DNA from: Streptomyces cellostaticus
Lineage (GTDB): Bacteria; Actinomycetota; Actinomycetes; Streptomycetales; Streptomycetaceae
Assembly (NCBI RefSeq): GCF_023630175.1
Contig: NZ_JALLIN010000008.1
Location: 1 to 64,000, forward strand
Reading direction: 5' to 3'
Length of the DNA stretch: 64,000 nucleotides
The notes under the pieces are model-generated. The model was not told the DNA's origin, ran no database searches, and saw nothing but the letters and a program-made list of their open reading frames with translations. Shown piece by piece: positions 44,681-55,504 of this stretch; positions within the stretch are counted from its first letter, which is position 1, and each line of letters starts with the position of its first letter. The position numbers were made by a program, and so were the translations under genes.

Positions 44681-47289
44681 TGACCGCCACCCCGGGGGCC
44701 ACCCCCACGATCGTGCTCGTCGGCCACGGCATGGTCGGCCAGCGCTTCCTCGAAGCACTCGCCGAACGCGGCCTGACCGCCACGCACCGCGTGGTCGTGC
44801 TGTGCGAGGAGCCGCGCCCGGCGTACGACCGGGTACAGCTCACCTCGTACTTCTCGGGCCGCACGCCCGAGGAGCTGTCCCTGGCCGACCCGGAGTTCAT
44901 CGAGGCCCACGGCATCGAGCTGCACGTCGGCGACCCGGCGGAGACGGTCGACCGCGAGGCGCGCGCGGTGACGGCCCGCTCGGGCCTGGTCGTCGGCTAC
45001 GACATCCTCGTCCTGGCGACCGGCTCCTACCCGTTCGTGCCGCCGGTGCCGAACAAGGACGCCGTCGGCTGCTTCGTCTACCGGACCGTCGAGGACCTCC
45101 TCGCGATCGAGGACTACGCGAGGACGAGGGCGGCCACCGGCGCGGTGGTCGGCGGAGGCCTGCTGGGCCTGGAGGCGGCGGGCGCGCTCAAGGGGCTCGG
45201 ACTCAGCGCCCACATCGTGGAGTTCGCGCCGCGGCTGATGCCGGTGCAGGTGGACGCGGGCGGGGGCGCGGCGCTGCTGCGCACGATCGAGGACATGGGC
45301 CTGAGCGTGCACACCGGAGTGGGCACGCAGGAGGTCGTCGTCGGCGCGGACGGGGCGGTCACCGGCATGAAGCTGTCGGACGGCTCCGAACTCGCCACCG
45401 ATCTGGTGGTGTTCTCCGCGGGTGTCCGCCCCCGCGACCAACTGGCCCGGGACTGCGGCCTGGCGGTCGGCGAGCGCGGCGGGATCACCGTCGACGACCG
45501 GTGCCGTAGCGTCTCGGACCCGCACGTGTTCGCGATCGGGGAGTGCGCGCAGGCGTCGGACGGCCGGGTGTACGGCCTGGTGGCTCCCGGCTACGAGCAG
45601 GCGGAGACGGCGGCGGCGGCCATCGCCGGGAACGAGGCGTCCTTCACCGGCGCCGACCTGTCCACCAAGCTGAAGCTGCTCGGCGTGGACGTGGCCTCCT
45701 TCGGTGACGCGCACGGCACCGCCGAGGACTGCCTGGACGTCGTCTACGCCGACTCCCGCGCGGGCCTGTACAAGAAGCTGGTCATCGGCCGGGACGGCAC
45801 GCTGCTCGGCGGCATCCTGGTCGGCGACGCGGAGGCGTACGGCACCCTGCGCGCGCTGACCGGTTCGGTTCCCCCCGTCTCCCCCGAGTCGCTCGTCCTG
45901 CCCGCCGGAGCGGACTCGGGGGCTCAGCTCGGCCCGTCGGCCCTGCCGGACGAGGCGGTCGTCTGCTCCTGCCACAACGTCAGCAAGGGCGCCATCCGCG
46001 GTGCGGTCACCGAGCACAACTGCACCACCGTGCCCGAGGTGAAGAAGTGCACCAAGGCCGGCACCGGCTGCGGCAGTTGCGTGAAGGTGCTGGGCCAGCT
46101 CGTCACCGCCGAGCTGGAGGCGTCCGGCGTCGAGGTCGACAAGGGGCTGTGCGGCTGCTTCGGCCGGACCCGCGAGGAGCTGTACGAGATCGTCCGCGCC
46201 CTGCGCCTCACCTCGTACCGGGAACTGCTGGACCGGTACGGCCGCGAGGACGCCCGGGGCGGCGACGGCTGCGAGGTCTGCAAGCCGGCGGTGGCCTCCG
46301 TCATCGCCTCGCTCGCCCCGGTGATCGGCGCGAGCGGCCATGTGCTGGACGGGGAGCAGGCCGCCCTGCAGGACAGCAACGACCACTTCCTCGCCAACCT
46401 GCAGAAGAACGGCTCCTACTCGGTCGTGCCGCGCATCCCGGGCGGTGAGATCGCGCCCGAGAAGCTGATCGTGATCGGTGAGGTCGCCCGGGACTTCGGC
46501 CTCTACACGAAGATCACCGGCGGTCAGCGGATCGACATGTTCGGCGCCCGGGTGGAGCAGCTCCCGCTGATCTGGGCCCGCCTGGTGGACGCCGGCTTCG
46601 AGTCGGGCCACGCGTACGGCAAGTCGCTGCGTACGGTGAAGTCCTGCGTGGGGCGGACCTGGTGCCGCTACGGCGTGCAGGACTCGGTCCGGATGGCGAT
46701 CGACCTGGAGCTGCGCTATCGGGGCCTGCGGTCCCCGCACAAGCTCAAGTCGGCCGTCTCGGGCTGCGCCCGCGAGTGCGCGGAGGCCCAGTCGAAGGAC
46801 TTCGGCGTCATCGCCACGTCCAACGGCTGGAACCTGTACGTCGGCGGCAACGGCGGCGCCACCCCGCGCCACGCCGACCTGCTCGCACAGGACCTGTCCG
46901 ACGCCGAACTGGTGCGGCTGATCGACCGGTTCCTGATGTTCTACATCCGCACCGCCGACCGCCTGGAACGCACCTCCACCTGGCTGGAGCGCATCCCCGG
47001 CGGCCTGGACCACGTGCGGGACGTGGTGGTGCACGACTCGCTCGGGATCTGCGACGAACTGGAGGCCCTGATGCGGGCCCATGTCGCGCACTACCGGGAC
47101 GAGTGGGCCGAGACCATCGACGACCCCGAGAAGCTGGCCCGGTTCGTGTCCTTCGTGAACGCCCCGGACACCCCGGACCCGGTGGTCGCCTTCGTGCCCG
47201 AACGCGACCAGATGAAGCCCGACCTGCCGCTGCTGTCCATCGGCCTGCGACCGGCCGACGACGTCCTGGAAGGAAGCGCCCAGCGATGA
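44680..47289 (+). CDS. nirB: Nitrite reductase (NAD(P)H) large subunit
   Basis: 869-aa assimilatory nitrite reductase. Order: FAD domain (IVLVGHGMVGQRFLEAL), NAD domain (GAVVGGGLLGLEAAGALK), a BFD-type [2Fe-2S] domain starting at Cys429 (CSCHNVSKGAIRGAV) with CTKAGTGCGSCV, then sulfite/nitrite reductase domains. Siroheme/4Fe-4S Cys are in SCVGRTWCRYG (Cys656 region) and SGCARECAEAQ. It reduces nitrite to ammonium. It overlaps nirD by ATGA. Intact and of normal length. Confidence 0.95.
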   Translation: MTATPGATPTIVLVGHGMVGQRFLEALAERGLTATHRVVVLCEEPRPAYDRVQLTSYFSGRTPEELSLADPEFIEAHGIELHVGDPAETVDREARAVTARSGLVVGYDILVLATGSYPFVPPVPNKDAVGCFVYRTVEDLLAIEDYARTRAATGAVVGGGLLGLEAAGALKGLGLSAHIVEFAPRLMPVQVDAGGGAALLRTIEDMGLSVHTGVGTQEVVVGADGAVTGMKLSDGSELATDLVVFSAGVRPRDQLARDCGLAVGERGGITVDDRCRSVSDPHVFAIGECAQASDGRVYGLVAPGYEQAETAAAAIAGNEASFTGADLSTKLKLLGVDVASFGDAHGTAEDCLDVVYADSRAGLYKKLVIGRDGTLLGGILVGDAEAYGTLRALTGSVPPVSPESLVLPAGADSGAQLGPSALPDEAVVCSCHNVSKGAIRGAVTEHNCTTVPEVKKCTKAGTGCGSCVKVLGQLVTAELEASGVEVDKGLCGCFGRTREELYEIVRALRLTSYRELLDRYGREDARGGDGCEVCKPAVASVIASLAPVIGASGHVLDGEQAALQDSNDHFLANLQKNGSYSVVPRIPGGEIAPEKLIVIGEVARDFGLYTKITGGQRIDMFGARVEQLPLIWARLVDAGFESGHAYGKSLRTVKSCVGRTWCRYGVQDSVRMAIDLELRYRGLRSPHKLKSAVSGCARECAEAQSKDFGVIATSNGWNLYVGGNGGATPRHADLLAQDLSDAELVRLIDRFLMFYIRTADRLERTSTWLERIPGGLDHVRDVVVHDSLGICDELEALMRAHVAHYRDEWAETIDDPEKLARFVSFVNAPDTPDPVVAFVPERDQMKPDLPLLSIGLRPADDVLEGSAQR

Positions 47290-47636
47290 CCCTGGCACCC
47301 GAGACGACCGACCTGCTGGTCCAGCTCCGGCTGGAGGACGGCTGGTTCACCGTGTGCGACCTGCACCGGCTGACGCCCGGCCGCGGTGTCGCCGCCCTGC
47401 TGCCGGACGGCCGCCAGGTGGCGGTGTTCCGGGACCGCGCGGACCGGTTGTACGGCATCGACAACCGCGACCCGTTCGGCGGCGCGGCCGTCCTCTCCCG
47501 CGGCCTGACCGGCACCCACCGGGGCCGCCCGTTCGTGGCCTCCCCGCTGCTGAAGCAGCGCTTCGACCTGGAGACCGGGCAGTGCCTGGACGACGCGTCG
47601 GTCCGGGTGACGGCGTACCGGGTGCGCAGCGCCTGA
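47286..47636 (+). CDS. nirD: Nitrite reductase (NAD(P)H) small subunit
   Basis: 116-aa Rieske-fold small subunit without the cluster ligands, as usual for NirD: WFTVCDLHRLTPGRGVAALL, YGIDNRDPFGGAAVLSRGL and ASPLLKQRFDLETGQCLDD. It pairs with NirB. The ATG overlaps the nirB stop. Confidence 0.93.
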   Translation: MTLAPETTDLLVQLRLEDGWFTVCDLHRLTPGRGVAALLPDGRQVAVFRDRADRLYGIDNRDPFGGAAVLSRGLTGTHRGRPFVASPLLKQRFDLETGQCLDDASVRVTAYRVRSA

Positions 47637-47754
47637 CGTTCCGTGGTGGCTCTCCCCAGGCCGGCTCGCCGGCTCTGCTTCGAGGACGAAGCCCGGCCAG
47701 GGGGCAGTCGCCGAGGCGGCTCCGATCCGCACCGGGGCCGGTCGCCATCGGCTG

Positions 47755-48204
47755 TCAGAGATCTCGGGTCAGAACGCAGTGAGGATCGTCGTTGTCCTCG
47801 TCGCCCACGCGGGTCCAGAGCATCAGGGTCTTTCCCTGCCGCAGAGCGCCGAGGACGTCTCCCACCTCATCCCCCTCGGGGCCTTTGGCGTCGAACGACC
47901 GCCGGACGGCGGTCCCTGCCCTGCCGGAGCCGGCTTTCCAGGTGCCCGATCCCGACCGGGGTTCCGTCCAGTTCCAGTCCGAGGCGCCCATCCAGTCGCC
48001 GCACACGTGGTGGGCGCTGAAGGTTCCGTCCGGCCTCAGCGTCAGGGTGCCGCCGTCGGTGTCGGTCCATGTGGTCGTGAGGTCGGCCGGCTTCAGCACG
48101 ACGGGTTCGCCCTCGGGCGGCGGCCGGTTCCAGATCCTGCCGCAGGCCGTGAGTGCCAGAGCCAGGGCAAGGAGGACCAGCGCGGTCCGGCGGGAACGCA
48201 GCAC
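47755..48204 (-). CDS. Hypothetical lipoprotein
   Basis: 149-aa secreted lipoprotein of unknown function. The signal ends in the lipobox LTAC, and the mature part contains TWTDTDGGTLTLRPDGTF and VCGDWMGASDWNWTEP, a lipocalin-like or beta-barrel pattern. GTG start with GGAGG 6 bases upstream. The gene is isolated and on the opposite strand from nirD. Confidence 0.72.
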   Translation of the reverse strand: MLRSRRTALVLLALALALTACGRIWNRPPPEGEPVVLKPADLTTTWTDTDGGTLTLRPDGTFSAHHVCGDWMGASDWNWTEPRSGSGTWKAGSGRAGTAVRRSFDAKGPEGDEVGDVLGALRQGKTLMLWTRVGDEDNDDPHCVLTRDL

Positions 48205-48293
48205 ACTCCACCTCCGGCGCCCTCTGCAGGTCGCGTGCGCGACCAGGTGGATCAAGGACGTGCTCCGCAGCCCGGCACAGAATTTGAACACGT

Positions 48294-48644
48294 TCAAGTC
48301 TGCGTTCCGGTGGAGCCGGAGCCCCACGGGTCGTCGCGGCCGTACCGCGACGAAGTGCGCCAACCGCGTGTCCGCTGCCCGATCTTCCGCCGCACGAGGA
48401 CGATCGCGGTGCGCGCGGCTTCGAGCCTCATGCCCTGCGCGCGGGCGGGAGAGGGGTGGGCGTCCAGCAGGCTCTCGTCCGCGGCGAGCCTGTCGGCGTG
48501 GTTCTGCGGCAGCGCGCTCGCCCGGTAGCTCTCCGGTTCCGCGACGACCGCACCGAACGGCGGGTCCGGGGAGCGCCGAGCGGCGATCCTGAGCCTGCTG
48601 ACCACGTCGACCAACTCGCGCAGCTCGGCCGTGACGCCCTCCAC
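48294..48644 (-). CDS. Hypothetical protein, 116 aa
   Basis: Weakly supported ORF (VEGVTAELRELVDVVSRLRI...). The composition is reasonable and the N-terminal part is helical, but I recognise no domain and there is no good ribosome site. The Arg/Ser/Gly-rich end looks like non-coding extension. It may be a remnant. Confidence 0.3.
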   Translation of the reverse strand: MEGVTAELRELVDVVSRLRIAARRSPDPPFGAVVAEPESYRASALPQNHADRLAADESLLDAHPSPARAQGMRLEAARTAIVLVRRKIGQRTRGWRTSSRYGRDDPWGSGSTGTQT

Positions 48645-48725
48645 GGCCGTCGTGAGGGAGCGCGCGAACCCGCCAGTACGGGCGCGAGTGCCGCGCCGTG
48701 TACGTGGACGAGCCTGGCCGCTGTG

Positions 48726-49649
48726 TCAGGCCTCGAGGGCGGCGTAGGACACACCCGTCAGCCGCGCCGAGGCGTCCCAGAGCCGTCGCGCCGCCTCGTC
48801 GTTCCGGGCCCAGGGCGCGCGGCCGGACGGTGCCGGGGAGCCGCGCCACATCGCGAACGACGGCCCCCAGAACGAGTCCGGCCGTACGCCGGGCGCGGTC
48901 GCCGCGTACAGCGTGGGCAGGGCGCCCGCCTCCGCCGGCTGGGCGAAGATCCGGTTGCCCAGCTCCATCATCCGCTCGGCGCCCCGGCGCCCCTCGGCAC
49001 GCGGCCCGGCCGTCTGGAGGTTGGTGGCGGCGTACCCCGGGTGCGCGGCGGCCGCGACGGCGTCGGAGCCGTGGGCGGCCAGCCGGCGGCACAGCTCGTG
49101 TGTGAAGAGCAGGTTGGCGGTCTTGGAGCGGGCGTAGGCGGTCCAGCGCCGGTAGTGCCGCTCGCCGTCGAGGTCGCGCAGGTCGATGTTGGCGAGGACG
49201 TGCATGAGGCTGGACACGGTGACGATCCGGGCGCCGGGGGTGGCCAGCAGGGCGGGCAGGAGCAGCCCGGTGAGCGCGAAGTGCCCGAGGTGGTTGGTCC
49301 CGAACTGCCGCTCGAACCCGTCGGCGGTCGTGCCGTACGGCAGCGCCATCACACCGGCGTTGTTCACGAGCAGGTCGAGCCGGTCGTACGGCAGCCCGGC
49401 CGCGAACTCCCGGACGGACGCCAGGTCGCCGAGGTCCAGTAGACCGAGCTCCACCCGCACGCCCGGCACCTCGCCCCGCAGCCGCTCGACGGCGCCCCTC
49501 CCCCGCGTCTCGTCGCGGCAGGCGAGCACCACGCGGGCCCCCTTGCGGGCCAGCTCGCGCGCGGTGACGTAGCCGAGGCCGCTGTTGGCCCCGGTGACCA
49601 CGGCGGTGCGCCCGCTCTGGTCGGGGATGTCCTGCGCGGTCCAGCCCAT
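48726..49649 (-). CDS. Short-chain dehydrogenase/reductase (SDR)
   Basis: 307-aa SDR. Cofactor motif TGANSGLGYVTA at residues 19-30, NNAGVMALPYG near 95, and catalytic Tyr/Lys in AYARSKTANLLF. This is the retinol-dehydrogenase-like classical SDR group, which uses NAD(P)H on unknown carbonyl or alcohol substrates. Complete length. Confidence 0.9.
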   Translation of the reverse strand: MGWTAQDIPDQSGRTAVVTGANSGLGYVTARELARKGARVVLACRDETRGRGAVERLRGEVPGVRVELGLLDLGDLASVREFAAGLPYDRLDLLVNNAGVMALPYGTTADGFERQFGTNHLGHFALTGLLLPALLATPGARIVTVSSLMHVLANIDLRDLDGERHYRRWTAYARSKTANLLFTHELCRRLAAHGSDAVAAAAHPGYAATNLQTAGPRAEGRRGAERMMELGNRIFAQPAEAGALPTLYAATAPGVRPDSFWGPSFAMWRGSPAPSGRAPWARNDEAARRLWDASARLTGVSYAALEA

Positions 49650-49722
49650 GGGGACCCCTCTCAGGGAACGGAGTGGCCGGGCCGACCGCTCGGCCCGGAA
49701 CCCGGCGGCTCGGGTGTGCCGA

Positions 49723-50157
49723 TCAGCCTAGGGCGTCGCGTCGCGCCGTGCCCCACTCCCACATGCTGCGCACCACCGGTTCCAGCGCCCGGCCCTGGCT
49801 GGTCAGAACGTAGCGGACACGGGGAGGCCAGCCCGGAGTGCGGTGACGCTCGACGACGCCCGCCCCGGTCAACTGGGCCAGCCGCTCCGAGAGGACCTTG
49901 TCCGAGAGAGCGGGCAGGGCGGCGGAGAGTTCGGAGTACGTGGCCTGGCCACGGCGCAGGAACTCGCGGACGACGAGCGGCGTCCACCGACCACCCAGCG
50001 CGGCGAGGGTGATGTCGACAGGGCACCGCGGTTCGTGGCCCGGCGGAACGAGGGCGCTGTCGGGACAGTCCGCCAGCGGGCCGGCCCGATCACCCGCCGG
50101 TGCGTGTCCAACGGTTGGTGAGTCACGAAGCCCCCTCCTAACGTCCGTCGAGAACAC
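49723..50157 (-). CDS. HxlR-family transcriptional regulator
   Basis: About 144 aa ending in the HxlR winged-helix domain: RCPVDITLAALGGRWTPLVV, FSELSAAL-like YSELSAALPALSDKVLSERL, and RHRTPGWPPRVRYVLT. The start is uncertain. AGGAGGGGG at about 50130 precedes a GTG that is out of frame with the domain, while the in-frame GTG at 50157 lies only 27 bp from the divergent MBL gene. A frameshift near the N-terminus is possible. It probably represses the divergent hydrolase. Confidence 0.75.
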   Translation of the reverse strand: MFSTDVRRGLRDSPTVGHAPAGDRAGPLADCPDSALVPPGHEPRCPVDITLAALGGRWTPLVVREFLRRGQATYSELSAALPALSDKVLSERLAQLTGAGVVERHRTPGWPPRVRYVLTSQGRALEPVVRSMWEWGTARRDALG

Positions 50158-50184
50158 CCCGCCAGCTCGCCTCCAGGGGGCCTC

Positions 50185-51078
50185 GTGCGTATCCACCACC
50201 TCAACTGCGGTTCGCTCCGGAAGATTCCACCACTCGGCGGACCGGCTCCGTCCGGCGCCGGGAAGCGCGAACGGGCCCTTGTCTGCCATTGCCTGCTCAT
50301 CGAGACGGACTCGGACGGGCTGATCCTGGTCGACACCGGTCTCGGCACCGCCGACCTGCGGCACCCCGACCGATCGCTGGGCGCGGACTGGGTCGCCCAC
50401 GCCCAGCCCGCGCTGAACCCCGAGGAGAGCGCGCTGCGCCACGTCGTCCGCCTGGGGTACGCGCCCCAGGACGTGCGGCACATCGTGCTCACCCACCTGC
50501 ATCGTGACCACACCGGAGGACTGCCGGACTTCCCTCACGCGCAGGTGCACGTCCACCCCGACGAGTACCGGGCCGTCACCGACCCCACGGCAGCGCACCA
50601 CCGGCACAGCCTCGACCGCTTCATGCCGGCGCACCGGGAGCACGGCCCGCTGCTCACGCCCTCGGTCGCGGCGGACCGCACGGACTGGTTCGGCTTCCCC
50701 GGCGTGACGCGGCCGCAGGGGCCGGCATGCGAGCTGCTGCTGGTGCCGCTGCCCGGCCACTCGGCGGGACACTCGGGCGTCGCCGTGCGCGACGGCCGGG
50801 GACGGTGGCTGCTGCACGCGGGCGACGCGTACATGTACCACGGCGAGCTCGAACACACGCCGCCCCTCTCCCATCCCGTCCTCGACCCGGTCCAGCAGGG
50901 GGCACAGACCGACGTCACGGCCCGCGACGCGACCCGCGACCGGCTGCGCTCCCTCCGCCGCGACCACGCGGACGAGGTCACCGTCTTCAGCGCACACGAC
51001 CCCTGGGAGCTGGCCTACTTCACCGCGCCCGAAAGCTGGCCGCCGTCCGAACGGCCGCGCGGACCGCGTCGGCCGTGA
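50185..51078 (+). CDS. MBL-fold metallo-hydrolase
   Basis: 297-aa metallo-beta-lactamase-fold protein. Zinc motifs VLTHLHRDHTGGLPDF (HxHxDH), later His in LPGHSAGHSGV and Asp in LLHAGDAYMYH, and a last His in FSAHDPWEL. This pattern fits AHL-lactonase-like or beta-lactamase-type hydrolases; substrate unknown. GTG start with CAGGGGG upstream. Divergent from the HxlR gene, its likely regulator. Confidence 0.87.
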   Translation: MRIHHLNCGSLRKIPPLGGPAPSGAGKRERALVCHCLLIETDSDGLILVDTGLGTADLRHPDRSLGADWVAHAQPALNPEESALRHVVRLGYAPQDVRHIVLTHLHRDHTGGLPDFPHAQVHVHPDEYRAVTDPTAAHHRHSLDRFMPAHREHGPLLTPSVAADRTDWFGFPGVTRPQGPACELLLVPLPGHSAGHSGVAVRDGRGRWLLHAGDAYMYHGELEHTPPLSHPVLDPVQQGAQTDVTARDATRDRLRSLRRDHADEVTVFSAHDPWELAYFTAPESWPPSERPRGPRRP

Positions 51079-51144
51079 AGGTCTCGTCCAGGATGCTCAT
51101 GCGTTCGCTCCGTTCCCCGGCAGCTTCCCGTACGCCTCACGTCG

Positions 51145-51516
51145 GTGACGGGTTCGAGCCATTCGTTGCCGGACAGCGTCCTGCGTGTCCTGGCCTCCAT
51201 GACGGACACCCCGGCCTTCATCCGCAACGGCCGCCTCGACATCCTCGCCACCAGCCCCCTCGGCCGCGCCCTCTACGCCCCCCTGTTCCCCGGCCCCACC
51301 GCGAAGACCACCGACATCGCCCGCGCCCGGTTCCTCACCCCCGAAGGCCGCGACTTCTTCCCCGACTGGGAAGCCGGTGTGAACACCACCGTCGTCCTCC
51401 TGCGCACCGAAGCAGGACGCGCCCCGCACGACACCGAGCTGACCGGGCTGATCGGTGAACTCGTCACCCGCAGCTGGCTCAACTTCCGTGGACCTGTTGC
51501 GGAGCGTTACTGGTGA
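51145..51516 (+). pseudogene. Fragment of an HTH/MmyB-type regulator
   Basis: The frame encodes the ligand-binding MmyB-like region of Streptomyces XRE regulators (SVLRVLASMTDTPAFIRNGR, then LDILATSPLGRALYAPLF and RDFFPDWEAGVNTTVVLLR). The N-terminal helix-turn-helix is absent, and the C-terminus (ELVTRSWLNFRG) stops well before the usual WAAHNVR end. A remnant at both ends. Confidence 0.72.
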
Positions 51517-51562
51517 CGATCCCGGTGGCGTGCGCAGGTGAGCGATCGTGCAGGCTGGACGC

Positions 51563-52132
51563 ATGGCCAGTCGCGTGGAGAAGTACCTCGCCCATCTTGA
51601 TCGGCTTTCCGGAGGAAGAGAGCCCCGCTTCTTCCCTGTCGAATCGACCAAGCAGGGACTGCGGGGTGTGACGGAGATCGTGTACGACAACCTGCCGGAC
51701 GGGCTTCTCACGGCGCTCACCTACGGCTTGTCGCTGGCAGAGCATCCGGATTGGCAGCACGGCTCGCCGGAACTCTGCCTCAGCGTGAACTCGACCAACG
51801 TGATCTGGGCTCACGCGGTGGGCTTCCTCGCCGAGCAGCTCCGTGGAACGTGCCCCTTCAGTTACGGCAGCACCATCGACTTCGGTGAGCGCATCGTGCC
51901 CGAATCAGAGATGACGGCGTTCTGCGTGTTCGCGCCGCTGGTCCTCGGCAGGGACGACTACCTGGGCATCGACGTCGGCGTTCCGGGACACGAGGGGCAC
52001 GACGTGATCAACGTTCAAGGGATGTACCCCATCCACGAGGTCGAAAGGCAGTTCATCGACGAGCACGGGCTTGAAACCTTCTGGAAGAGCGACTGGGAGC
52101 CCACCGACGTGCTCCGGCGCCCCGCGATCTGA
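51563..52132 (+). CDS. Suppressor-of-fused (SUFU) domain protein
   Basis: 189-aa SUFU-domain protein: TEIVYDNLPDGLLTALTYGL, SPELCLSVNSTNVIWAHAVG and the C-terminal HEVERQFIDEHGLETFWKSD. In bacteria SUFU domains are known mainly as immunity proteins in polymorphic-toxin loci. No toxin gene is visible next to it, so it may be an orphan immunity protein. I prefer the ATG at 51563 over the GTG at 51548. A bidirectional hairpin follows. Confidence 0.72.
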   Translation: MASRVEKYLAHLDRLSGGREPRFFPVESTKQGLRGVTEIVYDNLPDGLLTALTYGLSLAEHPDWQHGSPELCLSVNSTNVIWAHAVGFLAEQLRGTCPFSYGSTIDFGERIVPESEMTAFCVFAPLVLGRDDYLGIDVGVPGHEGHDVINVQGMYPIHEVERQFIDEHGLETFWKSDWEPTDVLRRPAI

Positions 52133-52281
52133 TCCGGGGAGGAGTCTGAACGGACCAGCCACACCCGGAAGGCACAACGAGGGCACAACGGCTTCGCCCG
52201 GGCTCAACGGCGACCAGGGCCGGCAATCGCCATTTCGCCTGCTCGGCGGCGTAGCTTGAAGTCCCCGCAGATGATGTGTGA

Positions 52282-52314
52282 AGGGGCGGCACCCCCGCAC
52301 AGGGTGCCGCCCCT
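52282..52314. terminator. Bidirectional terminator between SUFU gene and ppdK
   Basis: AGGGGCGGCACCC and GGGTGCCGCCCCT form a perfect 13-bp stem with a 7-base loop. It lies about 150 bp after the SUFU gene (plus) and 75 bp after ppdK (minus), so it can serve both. A second, weaker hairpin is at 52329-52378. Confidence 0.82.
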
Positions 52315-52388
52315 CCTTGGTGCGCCGGAGCCGCCGTCGATCGGTGTTGAGGGTCGGGGACCGACGACGGCTCCGGGGCCTGTTGGGG

Positions 52389-55109
<2,721 letters not shown>

Positions 55110-55312
55110 GGGTCTCGACTCCTTGAGGCCGCGGTGGCTGCCCTGACGGCGAGGAACATACCCAGATCGAAGGCACCTGGGTACGTCCACTTGTGCGTCA
55201 TGCGCCTGTAACCGCGCGGCCGCCAGTGGATTGAAAGTCAAGGCTTGGCAAGTGGAGAGGCCTCGATGTTTTCACTTCTTGAACGCATCCATGCCCCCAG
55301 GCTCGGTTATCC

Positions 55313-55324
55313 GCTCATGTGAGC
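55313..55324. promoter_or_regulatory. Palindromic operator-like site
   Basis: GCTCATGTGAGC is a 12-bp inverted repeat with one mismatch at the centre. Near-identical to the site at 55414-55425, 101 bp away. Placement upstream of ppdK suggests a dimeric regulator. Confidence 0.45.
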
Positions 55325-55361
55325 AGCTCCCGGCACGTCTGATTTCGATCGATGAACGATC

Positions 55362-55388
55362 AAAGGGTGGCACCCAGTGCCACCCTTT
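55362..55388 (-). terminator. Terminator hairpin after ROK regulator
   Basis: AAAGGGTGGCAC, a 3-base loop and GTGCCACCCTTT give a perfect 12-bp stem. It lies 117 bp after the ROK stop on the minus strand and before ppdK, so it separates the two transcripts. Confidence 0.65.
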
Positions 55389-55413
55389 GGAGAAGTGCAG
55401 CCGCCCAAGATCC

Positions 55414-55425
55414 GCTCATCTGAGC
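55414..55425. promoter_or_regulatory. Palindromic operator-like site (second copy)
   Basis: GCTCATCTGAGC, a 12-bp inverted repeat (GCTCA-TC-TGAGC) flanked by C and G, differing from the copy at 55313-55324 at one base. Confidence 0.45.
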
Positions 55426-55504
55426 GCTACCCTTATCAAGGGTGGCGAGAATCACGCTGTCACACAGAGCCGGATTTCACCATGCGGACGCCGCGACGCC
55501 CGGT

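Larger units (their letters stand above)
55110..55504. other. Intergenic region between ppdK and ROK gene
   Basis: About 395 bp without a gene. It holds the ppdK promoter, two related palindromes (55313-55324 and 55414-55425) and a strong hairpin (55362-55388). No small ORF is supported. Confidence 0.6.
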
